Assembly (NCBI GenBank): GCA_003152315.1
Contig: PLZV01000030.1
Span: 227,248 to 291,247 of the forward strand
DNA length: 64,000 nt
Reading direction: 5' to 3'
DNA from: Verrucomicrobiota bacterium
GTDB lineage: Bacteria; Verrucomicrobiota; Verrucomicrobiia; Palsa-1439
Made by a program: the position numbers and the translations under genes. The notes beneath the pieces are model-generated. The model was not told where the DNA came from, searched no databases, and saw only the letters and a program-made list of their open reading frames with translations. Positions 9,608 through 16,961 of the stretch are shown here, piece by piece; the stretch's first letter is position 1, and every line of letters starts with the position of its first letter.

Positions 9608-9636
9608 ACAGCGTGCGGCGTCTCGCGGACTCGGCT
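9608..9636 (+). repeat. Short degenerate repeat, copy 2
   Basis: Partner of 9271-9307, sharing the core GTCTCG-CGGACTCGGCT in the same orientation. It is followed by GC-rich non-coding sequence up to the psd start. Confidence 0.45.
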
Positions 9637-9808
9637 CGTCCAACCCGGCTCCCCCGGAGGGGAGAGGAGATGGCTGAGAGGTGCGGCTGCGGCGAGTATC
9701 GCGACAGAAGTATCGCTCCCGCGTTCAGGTCCGAAAAGGATTCAAAGTGAGTGGCCGCAAGAATTGGTTTCACAAGCGGGTGGGTTCGGTTAAGATGGCG
9801 GCCTTCGC

Positions 9809-10462
9809 ATGTTTACCGCACGCACATTGCTCGCTGGGAAGTGGCCGATCTTGATTTTCGCGGCGTTGACCGTTGGGGCGATATACCTGCCCTGCGGCGT
9901 GTGGCTGCGGGTGATTCTTACAGGCATTTCAGCGGTGCTCTTGTTGTTCACCATTTCATTTTTCCGCGATCCCCAGCGTGCGGGGCCGGCGGACCCGAAG
10001 GCCATTGTCGCGCCAGCGGATGGCACGATTGTGGAGATCCGGACGGTGCACGAGCCGTATTTCCTGAACGGCGAGGCGACGATGGTGGCAATCTTCCTGT
10101 CGGTTTTCGACGTGCACGTGCAACGCGCGCCGATCGACGGCGAAATCAAGTTTGTGAAATACAACAAGGGTAAGTATCTCGATGCCCGTAACATGAACGC
10201 GTCGCTGGAGAACGAAAACCGCGTGATTGGCCTTGTCGCGGCGGACGGGTTTCGCGTGACGGTGCGGCAAATCGCGGGGCTGATCGCGCGGCGCATCGTG
10301 GGTTGGGCCGATCCCGGCACGAAACTGACCCGGGGCGAACGGTTCGGGATGATCCGGTTCGGCTCGCGCGTGGAGTTGTTCCTGCCGCCGGGCGTGCCGG
10401 TCACGGCGCAGGTGGGCGATTATGCGAAAGGTGGTGAGACGATCCTTGCCAGAAGAAAATGA
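9809..10462 (+). CDS. psd: Phosphatidylserine decarboxylase (short form)
   Basis: 217-aa membrane-associated decarboxylase that converts phosphatidylserine to phosphatidylethanolamine. Two N-terminal hydrophobic segments (about 10-50) precede the catalytic domain, which has the family blocks ISFFRDP, VAPADGTIVEI, FLSVFDVHVQRAP and GMIRFGSRVELFLP. In this short family the proenzyme is autocleaved at the Gly-Ser of RFGS to create the pyruvoyl cofactor, and that site is intact. The length fits the ~210-aa short Psd type and not the ~300-aa E. coli type. The 3' end overlaps pssA by 41 bp, so substrate-making and substrate-using enzymes are coupled in one operon. Confidence 0.93.
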   Translation: MFTARTLLAGKWPILIFAALTVGAIYLPCGVWLRVILTGISAVLLLFTISFFRDPQRAGPADPKAIVAPADGTIVEIRTVHEPYFLNGEATMVAIFLSVFDVHVQRAPIDGEIKFVKYNKGKYLDARNMNASLENENRVIGLVAADGFRVTVRQIAGLIARRIVGWADPGTKLTRGERFGMIRFGSRVELFLPPGVPVTAQVGDYAKGGETILARRK

Positions 10463-11309
10463 CAAGTCCTTGCGCCCGGAAGGGCGCCCTGAGAAGCCGA
10501 AACTTTCGCCGGAAAGTGACGAGCGAGTGCAGATCTATTTTCTGCCCAACCTGCTGACGGCGGGCAACCTGGCGTGCGGATTCTTCGCGCTGACGTGGAT
10601 TTTCAAATACGAGCGCGCCCTTGGTTTCGAGCCGATCCTGATCGCCATTCGATTGATCCTGGCGGCCTTCGCCTGCGACTTCCTGGACGGTCGACTGGCG
10701 CGGCTGGCGAAGAAGGAGTCGCATTTCGGACGCGAGTTTGACTCGTTGGCGGACATTGTGAGTTTTGGCGTCGCGCCGGCGTTTTTAGTTTACCGCATCG
10801 TCCTCTATCAATTTGAAAGGTCCGGCTGGCTGATTGCGGCGATTTACCTGGTGTGCGGCGGGATTCGCCTGGCGCGGTTCAATGTATTGAGCATGCGGCC
10901 GGAGAGCCACAAGGGCCTCGAGTTTGTCGGGTTCCCCATCCCTTCCGCGGCGGCGGTGGTGGTGAGCGTGGCGATGTTCATGATGTGGATGGTTGGCCAG
11001 GGGCACGAACTGGGGCCGTCACGCTACGCCCTCGCCGGCTTAATGGTCCTGCTTTCGATCCTGATGGTCAGCAATGTGCGCTACCCCACGTTCAAGTATA
11101 TCGACTGGACGCCCGCGCGGTCGGTCGCGGCGTTTGCCGGCGCGGCCGTGGTGGGGCTGTTGCTGGTATCGGAGTTCGAGGTGACACTGGCGGCGTTGTT
11201 CGTCGCCTACTTGTTATACGGCCTGGTGCGCCCCTGGGTGAGTAAACGCTGGCGGCGCGAAATCGAGTCGGACGAATCGGACGAAGGGGACGATACCGTG
11301 GAGGGGTAA
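10422..11309 (+). CDS. pssA: CDP-diacylglycerol-serine O-phosphatidyltransferase
   Basis: 295-aa integral membrane enzyme making phosphatidylserine from CDP-diacylglycerol and L-serine, the step before psd. The CDP-alcohol phosphatidyltransferase signature is complete: DG-x2-AR-x8-G-x3-D-x3-D, seen as DFLDGRLARL, then GREFDSLAD. About seven hydrophobic helices follow an N-terminal charged tail of about 35 residues, and the C-terminus is acidic (ESDESDEGDD). The ATG at 10422 lies inside psd. A start some 10-25 codons further in is possible, because the first residues have no counterpart in the catalytic domain. Together psd and pssA form the phosphatidylethanolamine pathway. Confidence 0.93.
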   Translation: MRKVVRRSLPEENDKSLRPEGRPEKPKLSPESDERVQIYFLPNLLTAGNLACGFFALTWIFKYERALGFEPILIAIRLILAAFACDFLDGRLARLAKKESHFGREFDSLADIVSFGVAPAFLVYRIVLYQFERSGWLIAAIYLVCGGIRLARFNVLSMRPESHKGLEFVGFPIPSAAAVVVSVAMFMMWMVGQGHELGPSRYALAGLMVLLSILMVSNVRYPTFKYIDWTPARSVAAFAGAAVVGLLLVSEFEVTLAALFVAYLLYGLVRPWVSKRWRREIESDESDEGDDTVEG

Positions 11310-11320
11310 GCGACAGCGCC

Positions 11321-11968
11321 GTGGAAGACTACCTTCAACCGCTTCTCGCAGGATTCATCGCCGGGTTTGTCGTGGCCGTGCCCGTAGGACCTGTCAATCT
11401 CACCGTCATCAATCAGGCACTGCGCCGGGGATTTGGCACGGCGTTCCTGGTCGGCATCGGAGCGATGTGCGCCGAGACGGTGTACGCGTCGCTAATGCTC
11501 TGGGGACACGCCTCGATTCTCGATGCGCCGCGGGTGGTGCTCGCGATGCGCATCATCGCCGTCGTGGTGATTGCCGCCATGGGCGTCCGCTACCTGCTTT
11601 TCAAATCCACACGAGTCGGCGACAGCGAGGTCGCGGCCCAAAAACTTGACGAGCGCTGGCATCATCCGCAGTCGTTCTTCCTCGGGTTCGCCCTGACCAT
11701 TTCGAACCTGATGCTGGTCGTCGTCTGGGCGACGGTGGTCACGCTGCTCTTCGCGCATGAGTGGGTCATCCCTACCCGCGCGAGCCGGGTGCTGTGTGCG
11801 CTGGGGGTGCTCGCCGGCGGATCGACGTGGTTTCTGCTGCTGGCTTTCTTCGTGTCGCGCGCGCATCGGCGCGTCAAGGACCAAACCCTGACTGTGCTGG
11901 TGCGTTGCTGCGGGGTATTGTTCCTCGGGTTTGCCGCGTGGCTGGCCTGGAAGCTTTTTCGGCGCTGA
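11321..11968 (+). CDS. LysE/RhtB-family translocator
   Basis: 215-aa inner-membrane protein of the LysE superfamily, whose members export amino acids or related small metabolites. The N-terminus has the family signature (FIAGFVVAVPVGPVNLTVIN, then QALRRGFGTAFLVGIGA) and six hydrophobic stretches are visible, with a hydrophilic loop near residues 90-115. The gene begins 11 bp after pssA and may be co-transcribed with it. The substrate is unknown. It converges on lpxD, separated by 12 bp. Confidence 0.85.
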   Translation: MEDYLQPLLAGFIAGFVVAVPVGPVNLTVINQALRRGFGTAFLVGIGAMCAETVYASLMLWGHASILDAPRVVLAMRIIAVVVIAAMGVRYLLFKSTRVGDSEVAAQKLDERWHHPQSFFLGFALTISNLMLVVVWATVVTLLFAHEWVIPTRASRVLCALGVLAGGSTWFLLLAFFVSRAHRRVKDQTLTVLVRCCGVLFLGFAAWLAWKLFRR

Positions 11969-11980
11969 GGCCCGATGACT

Positions 11981-12970
11981 TTACTTGCCGAGTTTTCGCA
12001 ACAAGTCCGGCAGTTTTCGCAAGGCGATGATCTGGCGCTTGGTTTGCATGACCGGCTGCGCGGGCGTCCCAAACACGATCGAGCCGGGGGGCAAATCCTC
12101 GGAGACACCGCTCTGCGCGGCCACGACGGAGTTGGCGCCGATCTTGAGGTGGTCGGCGATGCCGGCCTGGCCGGCCAGCGTGACATTGTCGCCAATCTCC
12201 ACGCTGCCCGCGACACCGGCTTGCGAGATCACAATGCAGTTCTGGCCGACCGTGACGTTGTGGGCGATCTGCACGAGGTTGTCGATCTTGGTCCAGCGCC
12301 GGATGATCGTGGAATCCATTGTCGCGCGATCGATCGCCACGTTCGCGCCGATCTCCACGTCGTCCTCGATGATCACATTGCCAACCTGTGGAATCTTCAG
12401 CCGCTCCGCGCCGTCCTGCACATAACCGAAGCCGTCGCTGCCGATCACCGAGCCGGCGTGAATGCCGACGCGGTTGCCGATGCGGATGTTGTGGTAGATG
12501 GTGACATTCGGGTAGAGCAGGCAATCGTCGCCAAGGCGGCTGCCTTCGCCGATGACGCAATGGGCTTCGATGACCGTGCGGTCGCCGACTGTGACGTTAT
12601 CGCGCAAGACCACGTACTCACCGATAAACACGCCCTCGCCAAGGCGCACGTTGCGGCCGAGTTGCGCGGTGGGATGGACCTGCGCGGGATAGAGACGCGG
12701 CGGACAAAAAACCGCCAGGGCCCGCGCAAACGCGGCGCGCGGGTTTTTTACCCGGATCAGCGTCTTCCGCGAGGCGGGCGCGCCCAGCGGGACGATGACG
12801 ACGGCGGCGGCGCACCCTTCCGCGGCGGCGCAGTGTTTGGCATTTTCCGCAAACGTGATCTCCGTGGCTTGCGCCTGCGGGATCGGCGCGATGCCGGTAA
12901 GCGGGATGTTCGCGTCGCCTTCCACCTTGCCACCGATCCGCGCCGCGAGATCTTGAACGGTAATGGGCAT
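11981..12970 (-). CDS. lpxD: UDP-3-O-acylglucosamine N-acyltransferase LpxD
   Basis: 329-aa third enzyme of lipid A synthesis, which transfers a hydroxyacyl chain from ACP to the 2-amino group of UDP-3-O-acyl-glucosamine. The start at 12970 gives [19 protein letters not shown], the typical N-terminus. An in-frame ATG at 13006 would add 12 residues that look untranslated. The N-terminal uridine-binding domain (1-100) is followed by about ten left-handed beta-helix hexapeptide repeats and a short C-terminal helix. The catalytic His lies in the block [11 protein letters not shown]. Length and order fit the family. This gene is good evidence for a lipopolysaccharide-type outer membrane. Confidence 0.95.
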   Translation of the reverse strand: MPITVQDLAARIGGKVEGDANIPLTGIAPIPQAQATEITFAENAKHCAAAEGCAAAVVIVPLGAPASRKTLIRVKNPRAAFARALAVFCPPRLYPAQVHPTAQLGRNVRLGEGVFIGEYVVLRDNVTVGDRTVIEAHCVIGEGSRLGDDCLLYPNVTIYHNIRIGNRVGIHAGSVIGSDGFGYVQDGAERLKIPQVGNVIIEDDVEIGANVAIDRATMDSTIIRRWTKIDNLVQIAHNVTVGQNCIVISQAGVAGSVEIGDNVTLAGQAGIADHLKIGANSVVAAQSGVSEDLPPGSIVFGTPAQPVMQTKRQIIALRKLPDLLRKLGK

Positions 12971-13538
12971 TATGCGCAGGGTAACAGAAGCCCCGGACGA
13001 TGGCAATGTTTGGAAGCTTTCACAAGGTCTTGCAGCGTATGCCCGTATACATTCGGTTTCGAGAAGCCACCATCATCGAACGAGCAGCAGCCTCGGTTGG
13101 TTACCAGTATCCTGCCGACCGGAACACTCCGAGTGTCCAATTGTACTGGACACCTGTGTACAATGTGTAAGGCCTGCTGGACACTCGTAGGGTTGAGAAC
13201 TTAGTCCCAGAGATGCTTATCGATTTAAGCAGGGGCTGGCCAAGTATCACCGACCGTAGCGGTTATAATTAGTTTGACTTCGCAGCCCGCAAACGCTTAA
13301 TCTGTTTGGCACGCAGGACGCTAGGTGGATGTAGTGGTAATCGGAGAAGCGCACTCGATTGGATTTGGAATCGAGAGAAGGGTAGGGGTGTCGTGTATAG
13401 GCGAGTAGTGCGTGAGAGCTTTGCTGAAAATGGCTCGGTGACAGTTGTGCGGCCATTTTTAGAAGTGTGCTTTCAGATTACTCCAGACATTGCTGCCTTA
13501 CTCTCAAGGCAGGCTTTAATCAAGGATGGTAGCCGTAA
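12971..13538. other. Divergent intergenic region lpxD / tadE-like genes
   Basis: About 570 bp upstream of both lpxD (minus) and the TadE-like genes (plus). It contains palindromic repeat E1 (13133-13195) and, at 13264-13269, a TATAAT box without a good -35 at 17 bp. A 78-codon frame (13306-13542, TTG start) ends in an ATGA overlap with the first tadE start, but its composition is unconvincing. A perfect 7-bp inverted repeat (CTCGATT/AATCGAG) lies at about 13357-13378. Confidence 0.6.
13133..13195 (+). repeat. Double-palindrome repeat E1
   Basis: About 60 bp made of two nested inverted repeats: GTGTCCA-N7-TGGACAC (13133-13153), then GTGTACA-N15-TGGACAC. It aligns without gaps to E2 at 16039-16101, sharing GTGTCCAATTG, ACTGGACAC, GTGT, TGTAA and ACACTCG. 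The half-site GTGTNCA recurs four times. It lies ~400 bp upstream of the first TadE-like gene. It could be an operator or a mobile repeat. Confidence 0.75.
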
Positions 13539-14045
13539 ATGAAAAAGAGCCATAGCATGGGAAAATTTTATTCCAGAGCGCGGCGAAACTCGAAGAGAAC
13601 CCGAGGGGAGGGCCTCGTTGAATTCGCGGTAGTTTTGCCCTTCTTTTTCCTGTTGATGTTCGGGATTCTCGATCTGGGTCATCTTTACTTCGTACAGGTA
13701 ACTCTTGAAAACGCCATACGCCAGGCCGGTCGCTACGCGGTGACAGGCGCACATGAGAACGGTAAGTCTCGGGTGGCTTCCATTCAAGACGTCGCCACGA
13801 AAGCGGCCATGGGCCTGGACATCACGCAGTGTATTGTCAGCAGCTCCTCAGGCACCGAGACGGGAGGGGTCGGCAATGTCAACTCGGCCGGCTTGCCAGG
13901 GGAGAATGTGACCATCTCGCTGACGACTCATCTAACGCTCTTCACGCCCATGACAGACCACATTTACGGTACCAACAGCGTAGGCACTTTCACCGAGAGC
14001 GTCACCTTCCGCAATGAACTGTTTCCCTACGGCCAGAGAATTTGA
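13539..14045 (+). CDS. TadE-like pseudopilin-related protein
   Basis: 168-aa protein of the TadE family, small inner-membrane pilin-like proteins associated with Flp/Tad pilus systems. A positively charged N-terminus (1-25) is followed by the signature GEGLVEFAVVLPFFFLLMFGILDLGH, given here in part: the Glu-x-Ala-hydrophobic helix spans residues 28-50. The remaining ~115 residues are polar and probably extracytoplasmic. An AAGGA box lies ~12 bp before the ATG. The gene is followed after 6 bp by a second TadE-like gene, so the set is an operon. No Tad ATPase, secretin or prepilin peptidase is found nearby, so assembly may differ from classical Tad pili. Confidence 0.85.
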   Translation: MKKSHSMGKFYSRARRNSKRTRGEGLVEFAVVLPFFFLLMFGILDLGHLYFVQVTLENAIRQAGRYAVTGAHENGKSRVASIQDVATKAAMGLDITQCIVSSSSGTETGGVGNVNSAGLPGENVTISLTTHLTLFTPMTDHIYGTNSVGTFTESVTFRNELFPYGQRI

Positions 14046-14051
14046 CGTATC

Positions 14052-14645
14052 ATGAACTGCATACTTCAAAGAGCAAAACGAACCGTTTCGCGGGTTTCCG
14101 GACGCGGGGAAAGCGGCCAGGCGCTTATCGAATTCACCCTCGTGGCCCTCCTGCTGATCGTCCTGATATTCGGGGCGATTGATTTTTGCCGCGCGATCTA
14201 CATGCGGCAGTTGTTGATCAACCTGAGTCGAGAGACGGCGAATTTGGAAGCGCGGGGCGTGGGCTCAACCACGGCGGAGATCATGACCAACGCCTTGAAT
14301 GCCGCGATTCTCGAGTCTTCGCCCCTGACCTTGAACTCCACCAACGGGATGGTAATTGTGACGGCTGTCACCAACCTTACTACTGTTGTTAACAAGAAAA
14401 GCACTGCCACCTATACCATCAGCCACCAATTCCATTTGGGCACGCTGGGGACTTTCCAGAGCGCGGTGGGAACAGGTTCAAACACCACGGCGAGCCTGCC
14501 GAACACGGGCATTTTGCCAGCGAATCGCACCGTTTATGTGGCTGAGATTTACTATAAATTTGCCCCGATTACCCCGGTGGGCAAACTTCTCAACATCGTC
14601 TTGCCAGACCATTTTTACGATGCCGCGTACTTTTCAGCTCTTTAG
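14052..14645 (+). CDS. TadE-like protein, second copy
   Basis: 197-aa TadE-family protein. After a basic N-terminus come GESGQALIEFTLVALLL and a hydrophobic helix to about residue 52 ending in DFCRAIYMR, the usual TadE N-terminal domain. The C-terminal 140 residues are Thr/Asn-rich and probably face the periplasm. It is encoded 6 bp after the first TadE-like gene and 15 bp before the TadG-like gene. Sequence outside the helix differs from its neighbour, so the two are probably different subunits and not a recent duplication. The role is inferred from family and context only. Confidence 0.83.
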   Translation: MNCILQRAKRTVSRVSGRGESGQALIEFTLVALLLIVLIFGAIDFCRAIYMRQLLINLSRETANLEARGVGSTTAEIMTNALNAAILESSPLTLNSTNGMVIVTAVTNLTTVVNKKSTATYTISHQFHLGTLGTFQSAVGTGSNTTASLPNTGILPANRTVYVAEIYYKFAPITPVGKLLNIVLPDHFYDAAYFSAL

Positions 14646-14660
14646 GACCGAGGACAAAAC

Positions 14661-16022
14661 ATGAAATCACTCCACAGCCAAGGCTCACGATATGGCCGCA
14701 ACGATGGCCAGGTGCTGGTTTTATTTGCCCTCTTTTCCCTCGTGTTGATCCTGTTTGTCGGGTTGGGGCTCGATCTGGGTTTCGCTTATATTACCAAGGC
14801 CCAGTTGTCAAAAGCTTTGGACGCCTCCAGCCTGGCGGCGGTCAGTAACTACTCGGGGGCGGACAAAGGCGCGAAGGCGATTACCGTCGCACAAAGTACG
14901 TTCTACGCCAATTATGGCAGTAACGGCATTGTCGGACGGGCTGTGGGAGGGCAGGTGACCCCGGTCGGCAATTTCTGGACGGACCCAGCCGGCAATCTTA
15001 TCTACACGAACAGCGCCTCAACCAAAATCAACACGTACTTTCTTAGGGTACTCGGGGCACTTCCTGGCGCTTCCCAATGGAAAACGTTGACCGTGGGCGA
15101 CACAGCCGTGGCCACCCGTGCCCCGGTCGTCATGACGCTGGTGTTGGATCGTACCGGGTCCATGGACCCTAATGGCCCTGCCCCGAGCAACTGTGGCCTT
15201 ACGACGCAAGGAGGCAAGTATTTACCGGGCGCAGTTAAGGAGTTTATCGATATTTTCGATGAAACCCTTGACCGCGCAGCGCTCGTTACTTTCTCGGTAT
15301 CGGCGAGAAATGATGTTCCCATGACGGCTAGTAAAGGCTTGTTCAAGCAGAACATCATCAATACAGTTAACGGCTTGAATTGGGCAGGTAACACCTGTTC
15401 GATCGCCGGTCTAACCAATGCGCTGGTCATCCAGAATGGCGTTAACGTCGCCTCAAATGTAGTCAAGGTTGTGGTATTTTTCACCGACGGTCGGGCCAAC
15501 ACGAGTATGTACAAATTCCCTACAAGCCCACCTGGCGGGATAACTCTCACCTTCGGGGGAAACGATCCGATCCAAGCTAATTGCCCTCCGTTTCCGGATC
15601 CCGGCGCTAGTTTTTGGCTCACGAACGGGAATAATTCTACGTGCAAATCTATCAACTGTGGTGATTCTAACCTTTGTACTGTCGGTAATATGACACCAAC
15701 TCAAGTGTGGACCAATGCGAACGGAGTAGAACATTATTTTTGTGCATCTTGGATCACAGAGGACGCCACAAACCGCTGCGTTCTGATTGCCAACCAGACG
15801 CGGGCTTCCGGCAACTTTGTTTATGCGGTCGGGTTGACGGCAGGTGTCAACGCCTTTGCTCCACCGACCATCGAGACGCTACAAGAAATGGCGAATGATC
15901 CGGACAGTTCGTCGTTCGACCCGTCGCAACCGGTCGGCGCGGCCTTTTTGAGCCACGGAGAGGACCTCTCGGAAGTATTTCAACAGGTCGCCGCTGATAT
16001 CATCCTGCGGCTGGTTCAATAG
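14661..16022 (+). CDS. TadG-like protein with von Willebrand A domain
   Basis: 453-aa protein that combines a TadG-type N-terminal pilus domain with a VWA domain. The N-terminal helix has the TadG pattern (DGQVLVLFALFSLVLILFVG, then LGLDLGFAYITKAQLSKALD). From about residue 150 a VWA domain follows (VVMTLVLDRTGSMDP), whose MIDAS motif D-x-T-G-S differs from the usual DxSxS only by a conservative Ser/Thr change. Several Cys residues (CGLTTQ, NCPPFPD, CKSINCGDSNLC) suggest disulfides in the exported part. Third gene of the operon. VWA-TadG fusions are known as adhesive minor components of Tad pili. The stop codon is 17 bp before palindromic repeat E2. Confidence 0.85.
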   Translation: MKSLHSQGSRYGRNDGQVLVLFALFSLVLILFVGLGLDLGFAYITKAQLSKALDASSLAAVSNYSGADKGAKAITVAQSTFYANYGSNGIVGRAVGGQVTPVGNFWTDPAGNLIYTNSASTKINTYFLRVLGALPGASQWKTLTVGDTAVATRAPVVMTLVLDRTGSMDPNGPAPSNCGLTTQGGKYLPGAVKEFIDIFDETLDRAALVTFSVSARNDVPMTASKGLFKQNIINTVNGLNWAGNTCSIAGLTNALVIQNGVNVASNVVKVVVFFTDGRANTSMYKFPTSPPGGITLTFGGNDPIQANCPPFPDPGASFWLTNGNNSTCKSINCGDSNLCTVGNMTPTQVWTNANGVEHYFCASWITEDATNRCVLIANQTRASGNFVYAVGLTAGVNAFAPPTIETLQEMANDPDSSSFDPSQPVGAAFLSHGEDLSEVFQQVAADIILRLVQ

Positions 16023-16362
16023 CCGCCTTACCCTTCCTGTGTCCAATTGCACTGGACACTGGTGTTCAGACTGTAAAGTTGGGTGAACACTCGGACGGCC
16101 CGTTTTGACGTGGAATTGCCTCCCGGTAAAACAGTTGAAGGGCGATTGAGGCGTGCAACCTCCACACTGACTGCTGGTTACATTTCCCACGAAGTAACCA
16201 CCTTCAATCCCTTATTTTTATTGGCATAGCGGTCGCTAATGGATAGGATGGTCGGGGTCACTTGGAGAGGTATGCGGTTGGGTTGCGGGTTGGAGACAGG
16301 GTCCCGCGTGGCCTGTTGTCATCCACCAAACCCGGAATGCGAGCAGGGGTAGGGTGTTCACT
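16023..16362. other. Intergenic region between tadG-like gene and sigma-like gene
   Basis: About 340 bp. It holds repeat E2 (16039-16101) and a perfect 7-bp inverted repeat TGGTTAC-N12-GTAACCA at 16175-16200. The promoter of the sigma-like gene must lie in the second half, but no clear -35/-10 pair is evident. No open frame here looks coding. Confidence 0.55.
16039..16101 (+). repeat. Double-palindrome repeat E2
   Basis: Second copy of the element seen at 13133-13195, same orientation. It has GTGTCCA-N7-TGGACAC (16039-16059) and a second perfect pair GTGTTCA-N15-TGAACAC (16062-16090). The second palindrome is perfect here but has one mismatch in E1. It begins 17 bp after the TadG-like stop codon, so it could also act as a transcription end structure, but no T-tract follows. 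Confidence 0.75.
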
Positions 16363-16914
16363 ATGACTGAAAATCACATTGTCCGCCAATTGCATGGGAT
16401 CGCGGAGAAGCTGACGACCGATCCCGATCTTCAGAAGGACCTGATGCAGGAGATGTTCGTGCATCTTGTCCGAATCCAAACCGCCGAAGCCGGCCAGACA
16501 TTGAGCTGGTACCTGAAGAGTTGTGAGTTTCACGGGCGCAACCGCCTCAAGCTCGGCCCCGGCATCGAGCCGGCAATGCGCGCCGACAACGGCGAGGTGC
16601 GCGGCAATGGCGGTGCGCACTCTCCAGCGACCGCTGCGATCGAAATCCAGGGCGAACTGATCACCAACGACATCGCCAACCGCATCGTTCCCCGGCTCTC
16701 CGACATGCAGCAACACATCCTCTTCCTGTTGATGAAAGGCTGCGGCGTCCGCGAAACGGGCCGCGAAGTCGGCATCACCCATCCGGCGGTCATCAAGCAC
16801 CGTAAAAAGATCGCCCGCGTCGCTCGCGAACTTCTGCAGGAGTCCACCGTCGTGGACCTCGCGCGGCACAATGGCACCGATGGCAACGGCAAGGGCGAGG
16901 CGCAGAGCAACTAG
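16363..16914 (+). CDS. Sigma-70-family (ECF-like) RNA polymerase sigma factor
   Basis: 183-aa small sigma-70-like regulator. Residues about 20-60 resemble a region 2 core (DLQKDLMQEMFVHLVRIQ, then LSWYLKSCEFHGRNRL), and residues about 115-160 form a region-4-like helix-turn-helix (MQQHILFLLMKGCGVRETGR, then EVGITHPAVIKHRKKIARVA). The linker (65-100) is Gly/Ala-rich. I chose ATG 16363 because AGGG lies 8 bp upstream. A GTG at 16354 would add three residues. No anti-sigma factor is adjacent. Its place directly after the Tad-like genes suggests a regulatory link, but that is inference. It is shorter and more divergent than RpoE-type factors. Confidence 0.72.
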   Translation: MTENHIVRQLHGIAEKLTTDPDLQKDLMQEMFVHLVRIQTAEAGQTLSWYLKSCEFHGRNRLKLGPGIEPAMRADNGEVRGNGGAHSPATAAIEIQGELITNDIANRIVPRLSDMQQHILFLLMKGCGVRETGREVGITHPAVIKHRKKIARVARELLQESTVVDLARHNGTDGNGKGEAQSN

Positions 16915-16961
16915 TTCATTTCCAGTTGTGACAAACCCGTCCCGGCGGGTAGACTGTGGCC

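Larger units (their letters stand above)
9002..9808. other. Non-coding region with decayed repeats between SGNH hydrolase and psd
   Basis: About 800 bp with no convincing gene on either strand. Open frames here have odd composition (rich in Arg, Thr-Asn-Pro and Phe-Cys) and come from repeat sequence. The stretch holds repeat element A (9331-9458), another TGGGTTCGTTTT arm at 9515-9526, and two copies of a degenerate string that ends in CGGACTCGGCT (9271-9307 and 9608-9636). The last ~60 bp should hold the psd promoter, but no strong -35/-10 pair was identified. Confidence 0.7.

Noticed and set aside
9128-9793. Plus-strand frames across the 9.1-9.8 kb region
   Set aside because: Their translations are made of repeat DNA (CRRGLQVG, KTNPPGG) and do not resemble proteins; repeat element A crosses all of them.
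13264-13269. TATAAT box upstream of the TadE-like genes as a promoter
   Set aside because: No -35-like hexamer lies at 16-18 bp upstream, and it is ~270 bp from the first start codon; not enough to call a promoter.
13309-13400. tRNA-like fold with a D-arm-like TAGTGGTA and a CTCGATT/AATCGAG stem
   Set aside because: There is no T-arm (GGTTCGAATCC-like), the stem-loop sizes do not fit a cloverleaf and no acceptor stem closes. It is at best a chance resemblance.
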